Assembly (NCBI RefSeq): GCF_016405885.1 | Contig: NZ_JAEKGC010000013.1 | Span: 62,001-126,000 of the forward strand | DNA length: 64,000 nt | DNA from: Arthrobacter sp. MSA 4-2 | GTDB lineage: Bacteria; Actinomycetota; Actinomycetes; Actinomycetales; Micrococcaceae | Reading direction: 5' to 3' | Shown: in pieces, positions 1 to 8,309 of the stretch | Layout of the letters: every line of letters begins with the position of its first letter | Numbering within the stretch: the first letter of the stretch is position 1 | Notes under the pieces: model-generated | Database searches by the model: none | Seen by the model: only the letters and a program-made list of their open reading frames with translations | Told to the model about the DNA's origin: nothing | Made by a program: the position numbers and the translations under genes

Positions 1-529
1 CCAGTTCATCGCCGGCATCCTGCGCCACGCCCCCGAGTTCACCGCGGTGACCAACCAGTTCGTGAACTCCTACAAGCGCCTCTGGGGCGGGGGCGAGGCG
101 CCCAGCTACATCTCCTGGGGCCACAACAACCGCTCCGCGCTGGTGCGCATCCCCCTGTACAAGCCGAACAAGGGCCAGTCCGCCCGGATCGAATACCGGG
201 GCATCGACTCCGCCGCGAACCCCTACCTCGCCTACGCCGTCCTGCTCGGCGCCGGGCTGAAGGGCATCGAGGAGGGCTACGAACTGCCCCTGGGCGCCGA
301 GGACGACGTCTGGAGCCTCACCGCCGCCGAGCGGCGCGCGATGGGCCACGATCCGCTCCCGGCGAGCCTTCACGATGCGGTGCGCGCCATGGAGGACTCC
401 GAACTCGTCGCCGAGATCCTCGGCGAGCAGGTCTTCGAGAACTTCCTGCGCAACAAGCGCGCCGAATGGCACGACTACCGTATCGAGGTCACCCCCTATG
501 AGCTGCGCCGCAACCTGGGCATCCTGTAA
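1..529 (+). CDS. glnA2: Glutamine synthetase, GlnA2 type (C-terminal part only)
   Basis: This is the C-terminal part of a glutamine synthetase, which makes glutamine from glutamate, ammonia and ATP in the cytoplasm. The frame is open from base 2, so the N-terminus lies outside the window. Visible family motifs are the NRSALVRIP segment (ATP/glutamate site), RIEYRGIDSAANPYLA and a conserved C-terminal helix. It lies directly upstream of glnE, as glnA2 does in M. tuberculosis. The adenylylation-loop Tyr seen in the other glutamine synthetase of this window (DLYELP) aligns with Trp here (DVWSL), so GlnE should not be able to modify this enzyme. The family is certain; the GlnA2 subtype rests on context and the missing Tyr. 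It probably forms an operon with glnE, 27 bp downstream. Confidence 0.93.
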   Translation, partial: QFIAGILRHAPEFTAVTNQFVNSYKRLWGGGEAPSYISWGHNNRSALVRIPLYKPNKGQSARIEYRGIDSAANPYLAYAVLLGAGLKGIEEGYELPLGAEDDVWSLTAAERRAMGHDPLPASLHDAVRAMEDSELVAEILGEQVFENFLRNKRAEWHDYRIEVTPYELRRNLGIL

Positions 530-556
530 CGGCACCCGCCGGGCCGCTGGTGCCCG

Positions 557-3500
557 ATGAGCCTGGCGGGACGGCTCATCAGCGCCGGATTCACCGACCT
601 TGAGAAGAGCACGCGGTTCCTCGAGGCCCCCGAACTGGCGGGCATCGACGCGGAGCTGCTCTTCGCCGCGCTGGGCCACGCTGCCAGCCCCGACCTCGCC
701 CTCCAGTCGTACGTGCGCCTGCTGGCCGTCGAACCGGCGGTGGCGGAACTGTTCACCCGGGAGCCGGACCGGGCCACGGCGCTCTTCCGCCTGCTGGGGG
801 CCTCCGAGGCGCTGGGGGAGTTCCTCATGCGCCACCCCGGGCACCTCGACGCGGTCCGGCTCCCGGCGCGGGCGGCACCCGCCGTGACACCGGAGCAGCT
901 CCGCGCCTCCCTGCTGGCCGCGGTGGACGCCGACCCCGCGGTGGAGAACCCCGTCGCCGGGAAGACCGGGACGGGCGCCCACCAGTGCCTGCGCGCGGCC
1001 TACCGCCGCCACCTGACCGAACTGGCGGTGCGCGACCTCTCCCACCCCTCTCCCATCGACTACCTGCCCACCGCCGCCCGCGAACTGGCCGACCTGGCAG
1101 CGGCCGCACTCGAGGCCTCCCTCGCAGTGGCCCGCGCGGACCTCGCCGAAAGCTATTCCGCCGACGACATCGCCGCCGTCCGGCTCGCCGTCATCGGGAT
1201 GGGCAAGTGCGGAGCGAGGGAACTGAACTACATCTCCGACGTCGACGTGATCTACGTGATCGACGCCCCGTCCCTCGACGAGGCCCTCGCCAGCCGCATC
1301 GGCACGGCCCTGGCCACCGGCATCTCCCGCGGGGTCTACTCCGCGGGGCCCGAACCGGCGCTCTGGGAGGTCGACGCCAACCTCCGGCCGGAGGGCCGCG
1401 ACGGCCCGCTGGTGCGCACGCTCGAATCGCACCTGACCTACTACTCCCGCTGGGCCTCCACCTGGGAGTTCCAGGCGCTGCTCAAGGCGCGGGCGGTGGC
1501 CGGGGACCCGGAGCTGGGGCGCCGCTACGAGGAGGCCGTGGCGCCGCTGGTGTGGACATCGTCGGAGCGGGAGGGCTTCGTGGAGTCCGTCCGGGCGATG
1601 CGCCGGCGGGTCACCGAGAACATTCCCCGGCACGAGGGGCCGAAACAGCTCAAGCTCGGCAGCGGCGGGCTGCGCGACGTCGAATTCACGGTGCAGCTGC
1701 TGCAGCTGGTGCACGGGCGGGCCGACGAAAGCCTCAGGGTCCGGGACACCGTCACGGCGATCGCGGCCCTCAGCGCCGCCGGGTACATCGGCCGGGCCGA
1801 CGCCGCGGACCTCGACAACGCCTACCGCTACCTGCGCCTCCTTGAGCACCGCATCCAGCTGACGCAGCTGCGCCGCACCCACCTGATGCCCGACGGCGAC
1901 GCCGCCCGGCACGCGCTGGCACGCTCCACCGAGGGCGCGATGGTCAGCGTTCGCCCCACCGCACGGAGCATGGTCGAGAAATGGCAGCGGACCCGCCGGC
2001 TGGTGGAGCGCCTCCACGAGACCATCTTCTACCGGCCGCTGCTCAACACCGCGGCGAACCTCAGCCTCGAAGACGCCAAGCTCACCCCGGAGGCCGCCCA
2101 GGCGCGGCTGGCCGCCCTTGGCTACTCCGACCCGAAAGGCGCAATGCGCCATATCGAGGCCCTCACCGGCGGCATCCGGCGCCGGGCCGTGCTGCAGCGC
2201 CAGCTCCTTCCGATCCTGCTGGCCTGGTTCGCCGACGGCGTGGATCCCGACGCCGGGCTGCTGGGCTTCCGCCGCCTCAGCGAGTCGCTTGGGGAGAGCC
2301 ACTGGTACCTCGGGATGCTGCGGGACTCGAAGGCCGCAGCGGAACGGCTGTGCAACGTGCTCTCCTCGAGCCGGTTCATCACCGATCTGCTCGAGGTCTC
2401 GCCGGAATCGACGAAGTGGCTGGGCTCCGACCCCGAGCTGGTCCCCGACACCTTCGAGTCGCAGTGGCAGGAAATCCGGTCGAAGATGTCGCGCCACCCG
2501 CAGCCGCAGGACGCGATGCGGCTGATCCGCCTCATCCGCCGCCGGGAACTGCTCCGCATCGCCATCGCCGACAGCGCCGGGCTCCTCACGCAGGCCGCGG
2601 TGGGCAACGCGCTCGCCGACGCCGACCGGGCCGCCGTGCTCGGAGCCCTCCACGTTGCGGAAAATTCCATCCACGCGTCCGAGCCGCGCATTACCGACGT
2701 CGTCGTCATCGCCATGGGACGCCAGGGCGGCCGGGAGATCACCTACGGCTCCGACGCCGACGTGCTCTACGTCCACCGGCCGCTGCCCGGAGCCGATCCG
2801 GCCGCCGCCCAGCGGCAGGCGGAGAAGGTGGTGTCGCAGCTCGCCGCGAACCTCACCCAGCCGTCCAAGCCGCCGGTCCTCGCGGAGCGGGTCCTTGAAA
2901 TAGACGCCGCCCTGCGTCCGGAGGGCCGGCAGGGGCCGATGGTCCGCTCCCTTGACTCGTTCCGCGAGTACTACAAGCGGTGGTCACTGATCTGGGAGGC
3001 CCAGGCGCTGCTGAGGGCGCGGCCGATGGCGGGCAGCGACGCCCTGACGGCCGATTTCCTCAAGCTCATCGACCCCATCCGCTACCCGTCCTCACTGTCG
3101 GAGACCGACGAGCGGGAGATCCGCCGGATCAAGGCACGGATGGAGGCCGAACGCCTCCCGCGCGGGGCCGACCCCTCCCGGCACCTCAAGCTGGGCCGCG
3201 GCGCCCTCAGCGACGTCGAATGGCTGATCCAGCTGTTGCAGCTCCGCCACGCCGCACAGGTGCCCGAACTGCGCACCGCTTCCACGCTTGAGGCGATGGA
3301 CGCCGTGGAGGCCGCCGGGCTGCTGTCGGCACCCGAAGTGGAAACCCTGCGGCGCAGCTGGCTGCTCACCAGCAGGCTGCGTGCGGCCAACGTCATCTGG
3401 AGCGGGCGCAGCTCCGACCTGCTGCCCTCCTCACGCCGCGACCTTGAGGCGGTGGCCCGCTGGTGTGGTTACGGGTCCGGAAAGGGTGCCGAGCTGGAGG

Positions 3501-3565
3501 AAGATTATCTGCGCCTGACCCGCCGGAGCCGGGCCATCTTCGAGCGCAACTTCTACGGAACCTGA
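557..3565 (+). CDS. glnE: Bifunctional glutamine synthetase adenylyltransferase/deadenylyltransferase
   Basis: GlnE attaches AMP to a Tyr of glutamine synthetase and removes it again, switching the enzyme with nitrogen supply. The 1002-residue length is normal for actinobacterial GlnE. Two nucleotidyltransferase domains are visible. The N-terminal (adenylyl-removing) one carries GMGKCGARELNY followed by SDVDVIYV at about residues 214-236. The C-terminal (adenylylating) one carries AMGRQGGREITYGSDADVLY at about 718-740. Each is followed by a helical domain with LKLGxGxLxDVE (about residues 372 and 877). The ATG at 557 is the first plausible start after the glnA2 stop. Only the glnA at 8.3-9.7 kb has the target Tyr, so that is the likely substrate. 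Confidence 0.97.
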   Translation: MSLAGRLISAGFTDLEKSTRFLEAPELAGIDAELLFAALGHAASPDLALQSYVRLLAVEPAVAELFTREPDRATALFRLLGASEALGEFLMRHPGHLDAVRLPARAAPAVTPEQLRASLLAAVDADPAVENPVAGKTGTGAHQCLRAAYRRHLTELAVRDLSHPSPIDYLPTAARELADLAAAALEASLAVARADLAESYSADDIAAVRLAVIGMGKCGARELNYISDVDVIYVIDAPSLDEALASRIGTALATGISRGVYSAGPEPALWEVDANLRPEGRDGPLVRTLESHLTYYSRWASTWEFQALLKARAVAGDPELGRRYEEAVAPLVWTSSEREGFVESVRAMRRRVTENIPRHEGPKQLKLGSGGLRDVEFTVQLLQLVHGRADESLRVRDTVTAIAALSAAGYIGRADAADLDNAYRYLRLLEHRIQLTQLRRTHLMPDGDAARHALARSTEGAMVSVRPTARSMVEKWQRTRRLVERLHETIFYRPLLNTAANLSLEDAKLTPEAAQARLAALGYSDPKGAMRHIEALTGGIRRRAVLQRQLLPILLAWFADGVDPDAGLLGFRRLSESLGESHWYLGMLRDSKAAAERLCNVLSSSRFITDLLEVSPESTKWLGSDPELVPDTFESQWQEIRSKMSRHPQPQDAMRLIRLIRRRELLRIAIADSAGLLTQAAVGNALADADRAAVLGALHVAENSIHASEPRITDVVVIAMGRQGGREITYGSDADVLYVHRPLPGADPAAAQRQAEKVVSQLAANLTQPSKPPVLAERVLEIDAALRPEGRQGPMVRSLDSFREYYKRWSLIWEAQALLRARPMAGSDALTADFLKLIDPIRYPSSLSETDEREIRRIKARMEAERLPRGADPSRHLKLGRGALSDVEWLIQLLQLRHAAQVPELRTASTLEAMDAVEAAGLLSAPEVETLRRSWLLTSRLRAANVIWSGRSSDLLPSSRRDLEAVARWCGYGSGKGAELEEDYLRLTRRSRAIFERNFYGT

Positions 3566-3806
3566 GGGTCCGCCCTGCTTCTGCGGGCACGGTCCGGAGA
3601 CAGGGGCAGCTACTCCCATCCGCGGGCCCGGCTGCCTGCCGGACCGCACCCTTCGGCACTCGGTGCTCAAGGCAATTACCTGTTAAGTGGCCGTACGCTA
3701 CCCGATCCTTCCGAATCGGGCCCGGTTTCGTTGCCGCGAATTGATCAGTAGGCTTACGGTCGGGGCACCCCGCACGCGCGGGGACACCCCGACCAGAGAG
3801 TTCATT
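3566..3806 (+). promoter_or_regulatory. Leader region with GC-rich hairpin before the secreted protein gene
   Basis: This 241-bp gap separates glnE from the Thr-rich protein gene. A two-part hairpin sits at 3760-3792: an outer TCGGGG/CCCCGA stem and an inner CCCCGC/GCGGGG stem with an ACGC loop. It ends just before the AGAGAG ribosome-binding sequence at 3795-3800. A possible -10 hexamer TAGGCT lies at 3749-3754 without a convincing -35. The hairpin could be a transcription end for glnE or a structured 5' leader; I cannot tell which. Confidence 0.4.
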
Positions 3807-5015
3807 ATGCGTTTTTCTTCATTGGTAGCCGCGACGACCCTCGGACTCGTCGTCGCACTGGCACCAGCCGCCCCGGGCCTCGCCGGCCAGGCCGAACGGC
3901 AGGCGAACTGTGCCGCGGTCGGTGGAACGCTGTCGGGCACCGGCAACGGCAACAACCAGACCTGCACCGTCACCACAGTGGTCGTTGCCCCCGACGTACC
4001 CACCGGCAGCCCGACGACGACCTTCGGTGAGGACCGCCCCGCCGGCGAGCCGGTTACCGTGGACACCTCCCAGCCGGTGCGCCAGCCCGACCCTGAGGTG
4101 ACGACCGAAGAACGCGATACCGGCGAGGCGACCGTCGTCGAAACCGAGCGCGTGGGCACCCCCGTCGTCACCGAGGAGGAGCGCGACGCGGGCGAGGCCA
4201 CCAGCGAGGACGTCGTCGTGGCCGGCACCCCGACCTCCACCACCCGCACCGAACGCGGCACCACCACGACCACCCAGCAGCCGACCACAACCAACTGCCG
4301 CAGGGTCAACGACGACCGGTCGGCCAAGCCTGTCGAGAAGTGCGACCGCGCCGTCCTGACCACCAGGACGACCCCCACCACGATCGTCACCACGACAACG
4401 ACGCCCCAGGAGCGGGTCACCACCACCACGCAGCCGCGGGAGACACTTATCACCACGACCACGCCGGTCACCGAAGTGTTCACCACCACGCAGCCGCGGG
4501 AGTCGTGCACCACGACGACCTTCCAGACGCAGATCGCGACGGCGACAACGCAGCAGACCCAGCGCACGGCGACCACCACCCAGCAGACGACGCGCACCAC
4601 GACGACGACGACCGCGACGTTCCGCTTCGACCGCAACGACCAACCAATCATTCCCAGCGGCACGCCGACAGCGACCCCCTCGACCAGTGCGGGAGATCCG
4701 GTGATCACCACGGCAGAGGTTCCGGGTACTCCGGTCGTCACCACCGGAACCCGGCCCGGCGAGGACGAATCGGACGTGGCCTGCACGCCGGCCGCTCCGG
4801 TCATCACCTCCGCCGACGGTGAGACAAGGGAGGACGTGGAGACGGCGACGGTCCCCGCCGAGCCCACCATCACGGTGACCCGTGAGGAAATCGATCCCCT
4901 CGTCGTCGATACCGAGGCTCCTGGAGCTCCGATCGTCACAACCGATACGCGTACCACCGGCCAGACCTGCTACAAGAATCCCTCGACGGCCGAACAGCGG
5001 CGCAACCGCTGCTAG
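3807..5015 (+). CDS. Secreted Thr-rich low-complexity protein, unknown function
   Basis: I do not recognise a family. The ATG at 3807 is chosen because it follows an AGAGAG ribosome-binding sequence and opens a clear Sec signal peptide (MRFSSLVAATTLGLVVALAP, cleavage near AGLAG/QAE); the frame is open further upstream but without a better start. The mature protein, of 402 codons in total, is dominated by Thr and acidic repeats: (V/T)TEERDxGEAT units, long TTTT runs separated by Q, R and P, and xTPVVTT units towards the C-terminus. Eight Cys are scattered through the mature part, including one at the last residue, so disulfide bonds are possible. No LPxTG or membrane anchor is visible. Thr-rich secreted proteins are often O-mannosylated in Actinobacteria, but that is inference. 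A terminator follows at once, so it is probably a single-gene unit. Confidence 0.8.
   Translation: MRFSSLVAATTLGLVVALAPAAPGLAGQAERQANCAAVGGTLSGTGNGNNQTCTVTTVVVAPDVPTGSPTTTFGEDRPAGEPVTVDTSQPVRQPDPEVTTEERDTGEATVVETERVGTPVVTEEERDAGEATSEDVVVAGTPTSTTRTERGTTTTTQQPTTTNCRRVNDDRSAKPVEKCDRAVLTTRTTPTTIVTTTTTPQERVTTTTQPRETLITTTTPVTEVFTTTQPRESCTTTTFQTQIATATTQQTQRTATTTQQTTRTTTTTTATFRFDRNDQPIIPSGTPTATPSTSAGDPVITTAEVPGTPVVTTGTRPGEDESDVACTPAAPVITSADGETREDVETATVPAEPTITVTREEIDPLVVDTEAPGAPIVTTDTRTTGQTCYKNPSTAEQRRNRC
4421..4502 (+). repeat. Two 22-bp direct repeats 60 bp apart inside the Thr-rich gene
   Basis: Bases 4421-4442 and 4481-4502 are identical and exactly 60 bp (20 codons) apart. Both encode a TTTQPRE segment in frame. 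This points to recent in-frame duplication in the low-complexity region, where allele length may vary. Confidence 0.85.
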
Positions 5016-5036
5016 TCCGGTTCAAAGCGTCCAAAG

Positions 5037-5073
5037 GCTGCCGCCCACCGTTCCCGGTGGGCGGCAGCTTTTT
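5037..5073 (+). terminator. Rho-independent terminator after the Thr-rich protein gene
   Basis: A perfect 14-bp stem (5037-5050 with 5055-5068, 4-nt loop TTCC) is followed by five T residues at 5069-5073. It ends transcription from the plus strand and may also act on the convergent acyltransferase gene. Confidence 0.9.
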
Positions 5074-5135
5074 CGTGCGGGCACTGGGTGCTCCCCGGCA
5101 GCTGGGCCCGGTCCGCAGGATCCGGAGTGGAGGGC

Positions 5136-7271
5136 TCAGCCGGCGCGGCTGGCCTCGAGGTCGGCCGCCAGGGCCGGGGCGAGGGAGCGCATGTAGGCGG
5201 AGGTCACATGGTTGTCGTCGTAGTAGACATGCGCTCTGCCGATGGAGGCATAGCACCGCCCGTCGGGGCAGAACTGGTCTGACAGGTCAAGGACCTTGAT
5301 CCGGTCCGAATCTGCCGCCTTCGCGGCTTCGGCGAGGGGGTCGGCGGGGAGTACGTCAGCGCCGTCGTTGGAACAGGCGCGCGGGGCGGTGGGGTTCTGC
5401 GCCAGGCACTCGGCCGTGGTGCGGTCGAGGGTCAGGGGCGTGTCGCGCAGGACGAAGACCTCGCTGCCTGCCTCGGCCCAGGGCAGGGCCCGGCGGGCGA
5501 ATCCGTCGCGGTACTGCTCGGGTTGCGAGCGGCCGCTTCCGTCGTCGATCTTCTCCACCGCGCCGAAGGAGGAGACGAAGACGAGTTCGGGTTTCTCGGC
5601 GGTGATCCGGTCAGAGACGGCGCCGCTCCACTTCAGGCACTTCTTCCGGTACGCCTCGCTGGTGGTCGGCTTGCCCTTGAACGCCACCCGGGGCACGTCG
5701 ACGACCGGACAGCCATCCACGACGCTCTTCTTGACCATCCAGCGGTTCTGCCGGGCAAGTTCGAAGACCGCCGCCTGCCACTGCTCGGCGTGGGAATCAC
5801 CCACCAGCCATACGGTGGCGGCCGGTTCGGCACCGCCCGCGAAGTCGCATTCGATCAACCGGTTCGCCTTCTTGATCCAGAGGGGGTCGGCAGCCCGCCC
5901 GCATTCGGGTGGGGACTTCTCATAGGATTCTGCGGCGGTCACCACCTCCGTGGCGGGCGGCCCAAGGGGATCCGGGCAGAGCCGGTCGGGCTGGAGGCTG
6001 CCGGCGCCGAAACAGGAGCTCCGCGAGGCATCCTTGAGGACGGCGCTGTGGTTCCGCTCGGCGCTGTCGACGCTGACGATCATCGCAGCGGCCACCACAG
6101 TGACCACAGCCATCGAGGCGGCCGTTGCGCCGAGGACCCGGCCGAAGGAAGCACCGGCCAACAGGACCGAGCGCCCCGGATCCTCAACCAGGGACTTGGT
6201 GAGCGCGGCCAGGGCCACCGCGACGGCGAGCAGCAGCACCTCGTCACCGAGAGCGGGGTCGCGGTTAATGACGCTGGGAGCCAGGACGATCAGCGGCCAG
6301 TGCCAGAGGTAGAGGGAGTAGGAGATGTCCCCGATGAACTGGGCCGGCGGTGCCGCCAGGAGCCTGTTCGGGGACCACCCGGGGTGGTGCGGGCCCGACA
6401 CCAGGACGAGCAGGGTGCCTGCCACGGGCACGAGCGCGGCGGCGCCGGGGAAGAGAGTTTCGTCGTTGAAGGTGACCGCGGCGAACAGGATCAGGCCGAG
6501 TCCGGCCCACTGTGCGGCACCGCTCACCAGCAGCCCTGCCGAGGTGCGGGAGCGGGGGAGCGTAAGGACGGTCGCCACGAGTCCACCGGCGGCAAATTCC
6601 CAGACTCGAGTCTGCGTCACGAAATAGGCTTCGCTGGGGCTGGTGTAGGTCAGGTGGATGCAGACGATCAGGGAGAGCACCCCGACGGCAGCCAGGCCGC
6701 CGCGGACCACCTGAACGGAGGGGAGCCTCCACCGGGCGGCGAGGAGGAAGAGCCCCAGCAGGAACAGCGGCCAGACGAGGTAGAACTGTTCCTCGACCGA
6801 CAGCGACCAGTAGTGCTGGACGGTCGACGGCGCCGCGTTGTCCGCCGAGTAGTCAAGGGACTTGTCCGCAAGGACCCAGTTTTCGATATAGACGGTGGCG
6901 GCGATGGTCTCCCAGGCGAGGGAGGCCCACCTCGGGAAGGGCAGGAAAACCCACGCGGCGGTCAGGGAGACCAGCGCAACCGTGAGCGCGGCGGGCAGCA
7001 GACGCTTGATGCGGCGGAGGTAGAAAGCGCCAAGCCGGACGCCGCCGGTGCGCCCCAGCTCCGAGAGCAGGTGCTTGGTCATTAGGAAGCCGGAGATGAC
7101 GAAGAACACGTCGACTCCGACATATCCGCCGGGCAGCCATGCCGGCCAGAGGTGGGCGATCACCACGAGCAGCACTGCAATGGCCCGGAGGCCCTGCACA
7201 TCCCTGCGGACCTCTTTGGCCGGCGTAGTGGCGCGGCGTGGGGGCGCCATCGTGCGCACGGCGTTGCTCAT
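5136..7271 (-). CDS. Acyltransferase 3/SGNH hydrolase fusion (OafA/OatA-like)
   Basis: This is a membrane-bound O-acyltransferase that moves acyl (usually acetyl) groups onto cell-surface glycans such as polysaccharide or peptidoglycan. The N-terminal 400 or so residues form the multi-helix acyltransferase-3 domain with the R-X10-H motif (Arg29, His40) and the FFVISGFLM segment. The C-terminal part is an SGNH domain with the block I motif GDSH near residue 490 and the catalytic DxxH-type end, DDNHVTS, near residue 683. The length (711 aa) fits the fused class. The ATG is preceded by an AGGTG ribosome-binding sequence. It stands alone, convergent with the Thr-rich secreted protein; the two might both act on the cell surface, but that is only proximity. 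The acceptor glycan cannot be read from the sequence. Confidence 0.92.
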   Translation of the reverse strand: MSNAVRTMAPPRRATTPAKEVRRDVQGLRAIAVLLVVIAHLWPAWLPGGYVGVDVFFVISGFLMTKHLLSELGRTGGVRLGAFYLRRIKRLLPAALTVALVSLTAAWVFLPFPRWASLAWETIAATVYIENWVLADKSLDYSADNAAPSTVQHYWSLSVEEQFYLVWPLFLLGLFLLAARWRLPSVQVVRGGLAAVGVLSLIVCIHLTYTSPSEAYFVTQTRVWEFAAGGLVATVLTLPRSRTSAGLLVSGAAQWAGLGLILFAAVTFNDETLFPGAAALVPVAGTLLVLVSGPHHPGWSPNRLLAAPPAQFIGDISYSLYLWHWPLIVLAPSVINRDPALGDEVLLLAVAVALAALTKSLVEDPGRSVLLAGASFGRVLGATAASMAVVTVVAAAMIVSVDSAERNHSAVLKDASRSSCFGAGSLQPDRLCPDPLGPPATEVVTAAESYEKSPPECGRAADPLWIKKANRLIECDFAGGAEPAATVWLVGDSHAEQWQAAVFELARQNRWMVKKSVVDGCPVVDVPRVAFKGKPTTSEAYRKKCLKWSGAVSDRITAEKPELVFVSSFGAVEKIDDGSGRSQPEQYRDGFARRALPWAEAGSEVFVLRDTPLTLDRTTAECLAQNPTAPRACSNDGADVLPADPLAEAAKAADSDRIKVLDLSDQFCPDGRCYASIGRAHVYYDDNHVTSAYMRSLAPALAADLEASRAG

Positions 7272-7319
7272 TCTCTGACACCTCGATCCGTCGAACTGCT
7301 CGTTTTCGGCGCTCGGGAA

Positions 7320-7348
7320 ATTCTAAGGGGGCTGAGGATTTTCCCCAA
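7320..7348 (-). promoter_or_regulatory. Probable promoter of the acyltransferase gene
   Basis: On the minus strand a TTGGGG hexamer (7343-7348) lies 17 bp upstream of TAGAAT (7320-7325), a good match to a sigma-A-type promoter. The start codon is about 50 nt further on. Confidence 0.55.
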
Positions 7349-7665
7349 TTCGGTAACGCTGGCACAGCCACCGTCCGCCCGACCGGTATTTGGCCCATTT
7401 TTTCATCGGTGGACCGGGCGCTGGTGCCCTAGTTTTCAGTGGCGGTCCCGGCCGCGCTGTGTCAGGGGGCAGCGGCAGCACGGGATTTTTGCGTCGCGGT
7501 GCCGCCCTGATCCGGGCCTGTCCGCGCGTCCGTGGCGCTGTGAAGGTGCGTCACCGCGGGCCGATCCCGCAGCGGATCGTGGCATGCAACCGTGTCATCC
7601 AGGCGTGTCATTCGAAACCGGCGCCGCCGGTGGCGTGTGCCGCCAGACGCCAGACACCCGCATCA

Positions 7666-7718
7666 TCGTGCTGGTGCCGCCGCACGCCAAGGCCGTCGTG
7701 CTGGTGCCGCCGCACGCC
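7666..7718. repeat. 23-bp tandem direct repeat with 7-bp spacer
   Basis: Bases 7666-7688 and 7696-7718 are identical, giving a 30-bp period. Only two copies are present, the spacer is far too short for a CRISPR array, and there is no nearby cas gene. Confidence 0.85.
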
Positions 7719-7832
7719 TGTGCCCGCGCGCGCGTCCGTGTCCGGTGCGGGGGCTCGCCCTGTAGTCCGGGTGTCCGGCCCGCTGCGCCGTCGACCCGGT
7801 GGGCAGACCGGGCTTGCGGCGGGGGTACGGAG

Positions 7833-8045
7833 TCAGATCTGGATGGTCTTCGAGACCCTGCACCTGTTGCTGCCGGGTGCGACCCGCTCCGCGCGGAGGC
7901 CTTGAAGGACCTCCTCGTCGGTCAGGGTGTGGCCGTCGGCAGCGGCGAGCGTCTGGATCTGCGCTGCCCCCACCGCGAAGACCTTGCTGTCTTCAACCTC
8001 AGCACCGGCATCCAGCTCAACTTCGACCTCGTAAGTTTTCTCCAT
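7833..8045 (-). CDS. Hypothetical 70-residue acidic protein
   Basis: I do not recognise this protein. The frame is probably real because its third codon positions are strongly G/C-rich, as in neighbouring genes, and the composition is that of a soluble acidic protein (start MEKTYEVEVEL) rather than the Arg/Pro-rich shadow ORFs around it. It has a possible beta-strand N-terminus and a helix around ADGHTLTDEEVLQGLR. No signal peptide, membrane segment or metal motif is visible. No clear Shine-Dalgarno sequence precedes the ATG. It lies alone in an otherwise gene-poor region downstream of glnA. Confidence 0.5.
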   Translation of the reverse strand: MEKTYEVEVELDAGAEVEDSKVFAVGAAQIQTLAAADGHTLTDEEVLQGLRAERVAPGSNRCRVSKTIQI

Positions 8046-8127
8046 GGTCGATTGTTGCGCCGAACCGGAAGTTTGAACAGGTCCGAACCGATCCCGGGCA
8101 ATCCCTTCGACGCATCGTCACCCACTC

Positions 8128-8182
8128 GAAACTGCAGCTCACCACGTTCTGCGCCCGGTGAAGCGTGGTGAGCTGCAGTTTC
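8128..8182. repeat. Perfect 19-bp inverted repeat with 17-bp spacer
   Basis: Bases 8128-8146 (GAAACTGCAGCTCACCACG) are the exact reverse complement of 8164-8182. No T-tract follows on either strand and no gene overlaps it. It could be a long cruciform or hairpin, a repetitive extragenic element or a large operator. Confidence 0.9.
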
Positions 8183-8195
8183 GGGGCGAACGCGG

Positions 8196-8257
8196 AAGGC
8201 CCCTCCGCCCGGATCGAGTGAGGGGCCTTCGAGGCGCCAGCGTCAGGCGCTGGCGCC
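8196..8257 (-). terminator. Two consecutive hairpins downstream of glnA
   Basis: The first hairpin pairs AAGGCCCCTC (8196-8205) with GAGGGGCCTT (8220-8229). The second pairs GGCGCCAGCG (8233-8242) with CGCTGGCGCC (8248-8257). They begin about 50 bp past the glnA stop and probably end its transcript, although no long U-tract is seen. Confidence 0.6.
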
Positions 8258-8309
8258 GAGCCGTCAGGACGGTCCACAGGTAAACACCTGCTGCGCCCCT
8301 GGGGCCGGG

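Larger units (their letters stand above)
7272..7832. other. Gene-poor stretch between the acyltransferase and a small ORF
   Basis: I find no convincing gene in these 561 bases. Long open frames exist on the plus strand, but they are Arg/Pro/Cys-rich and show no motif or ribosome-binding site. Apart from the acyltransferase promoter at 7320-7348 and a 23-bp direct repeat at 7666-7718, I see nothing functional. It may be remnant or spacer DNA. Confidence 0.5.

Noticed and set aside
3698-4957. Long open frame on the minus strand opposite the Thr-rich gene
   Set aside because: It is the mirror of a repetitive Thr-coded sequence, giving Val-rich low complexity. The plus frame has a signal peptide, a ribosome-binding site and a terminator.
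7666-7718. Possible CRISPR repeats
   Set aside because: Only two copies with a 7-bp spacer and no cas genes.
7152-8171. 339-codon plus-strand frame between the acyltransferase and glnA
   Set aside because: It overlaps the acyltransferase start, is Arg/Pro/Cys-rich and has no start signal or motif.
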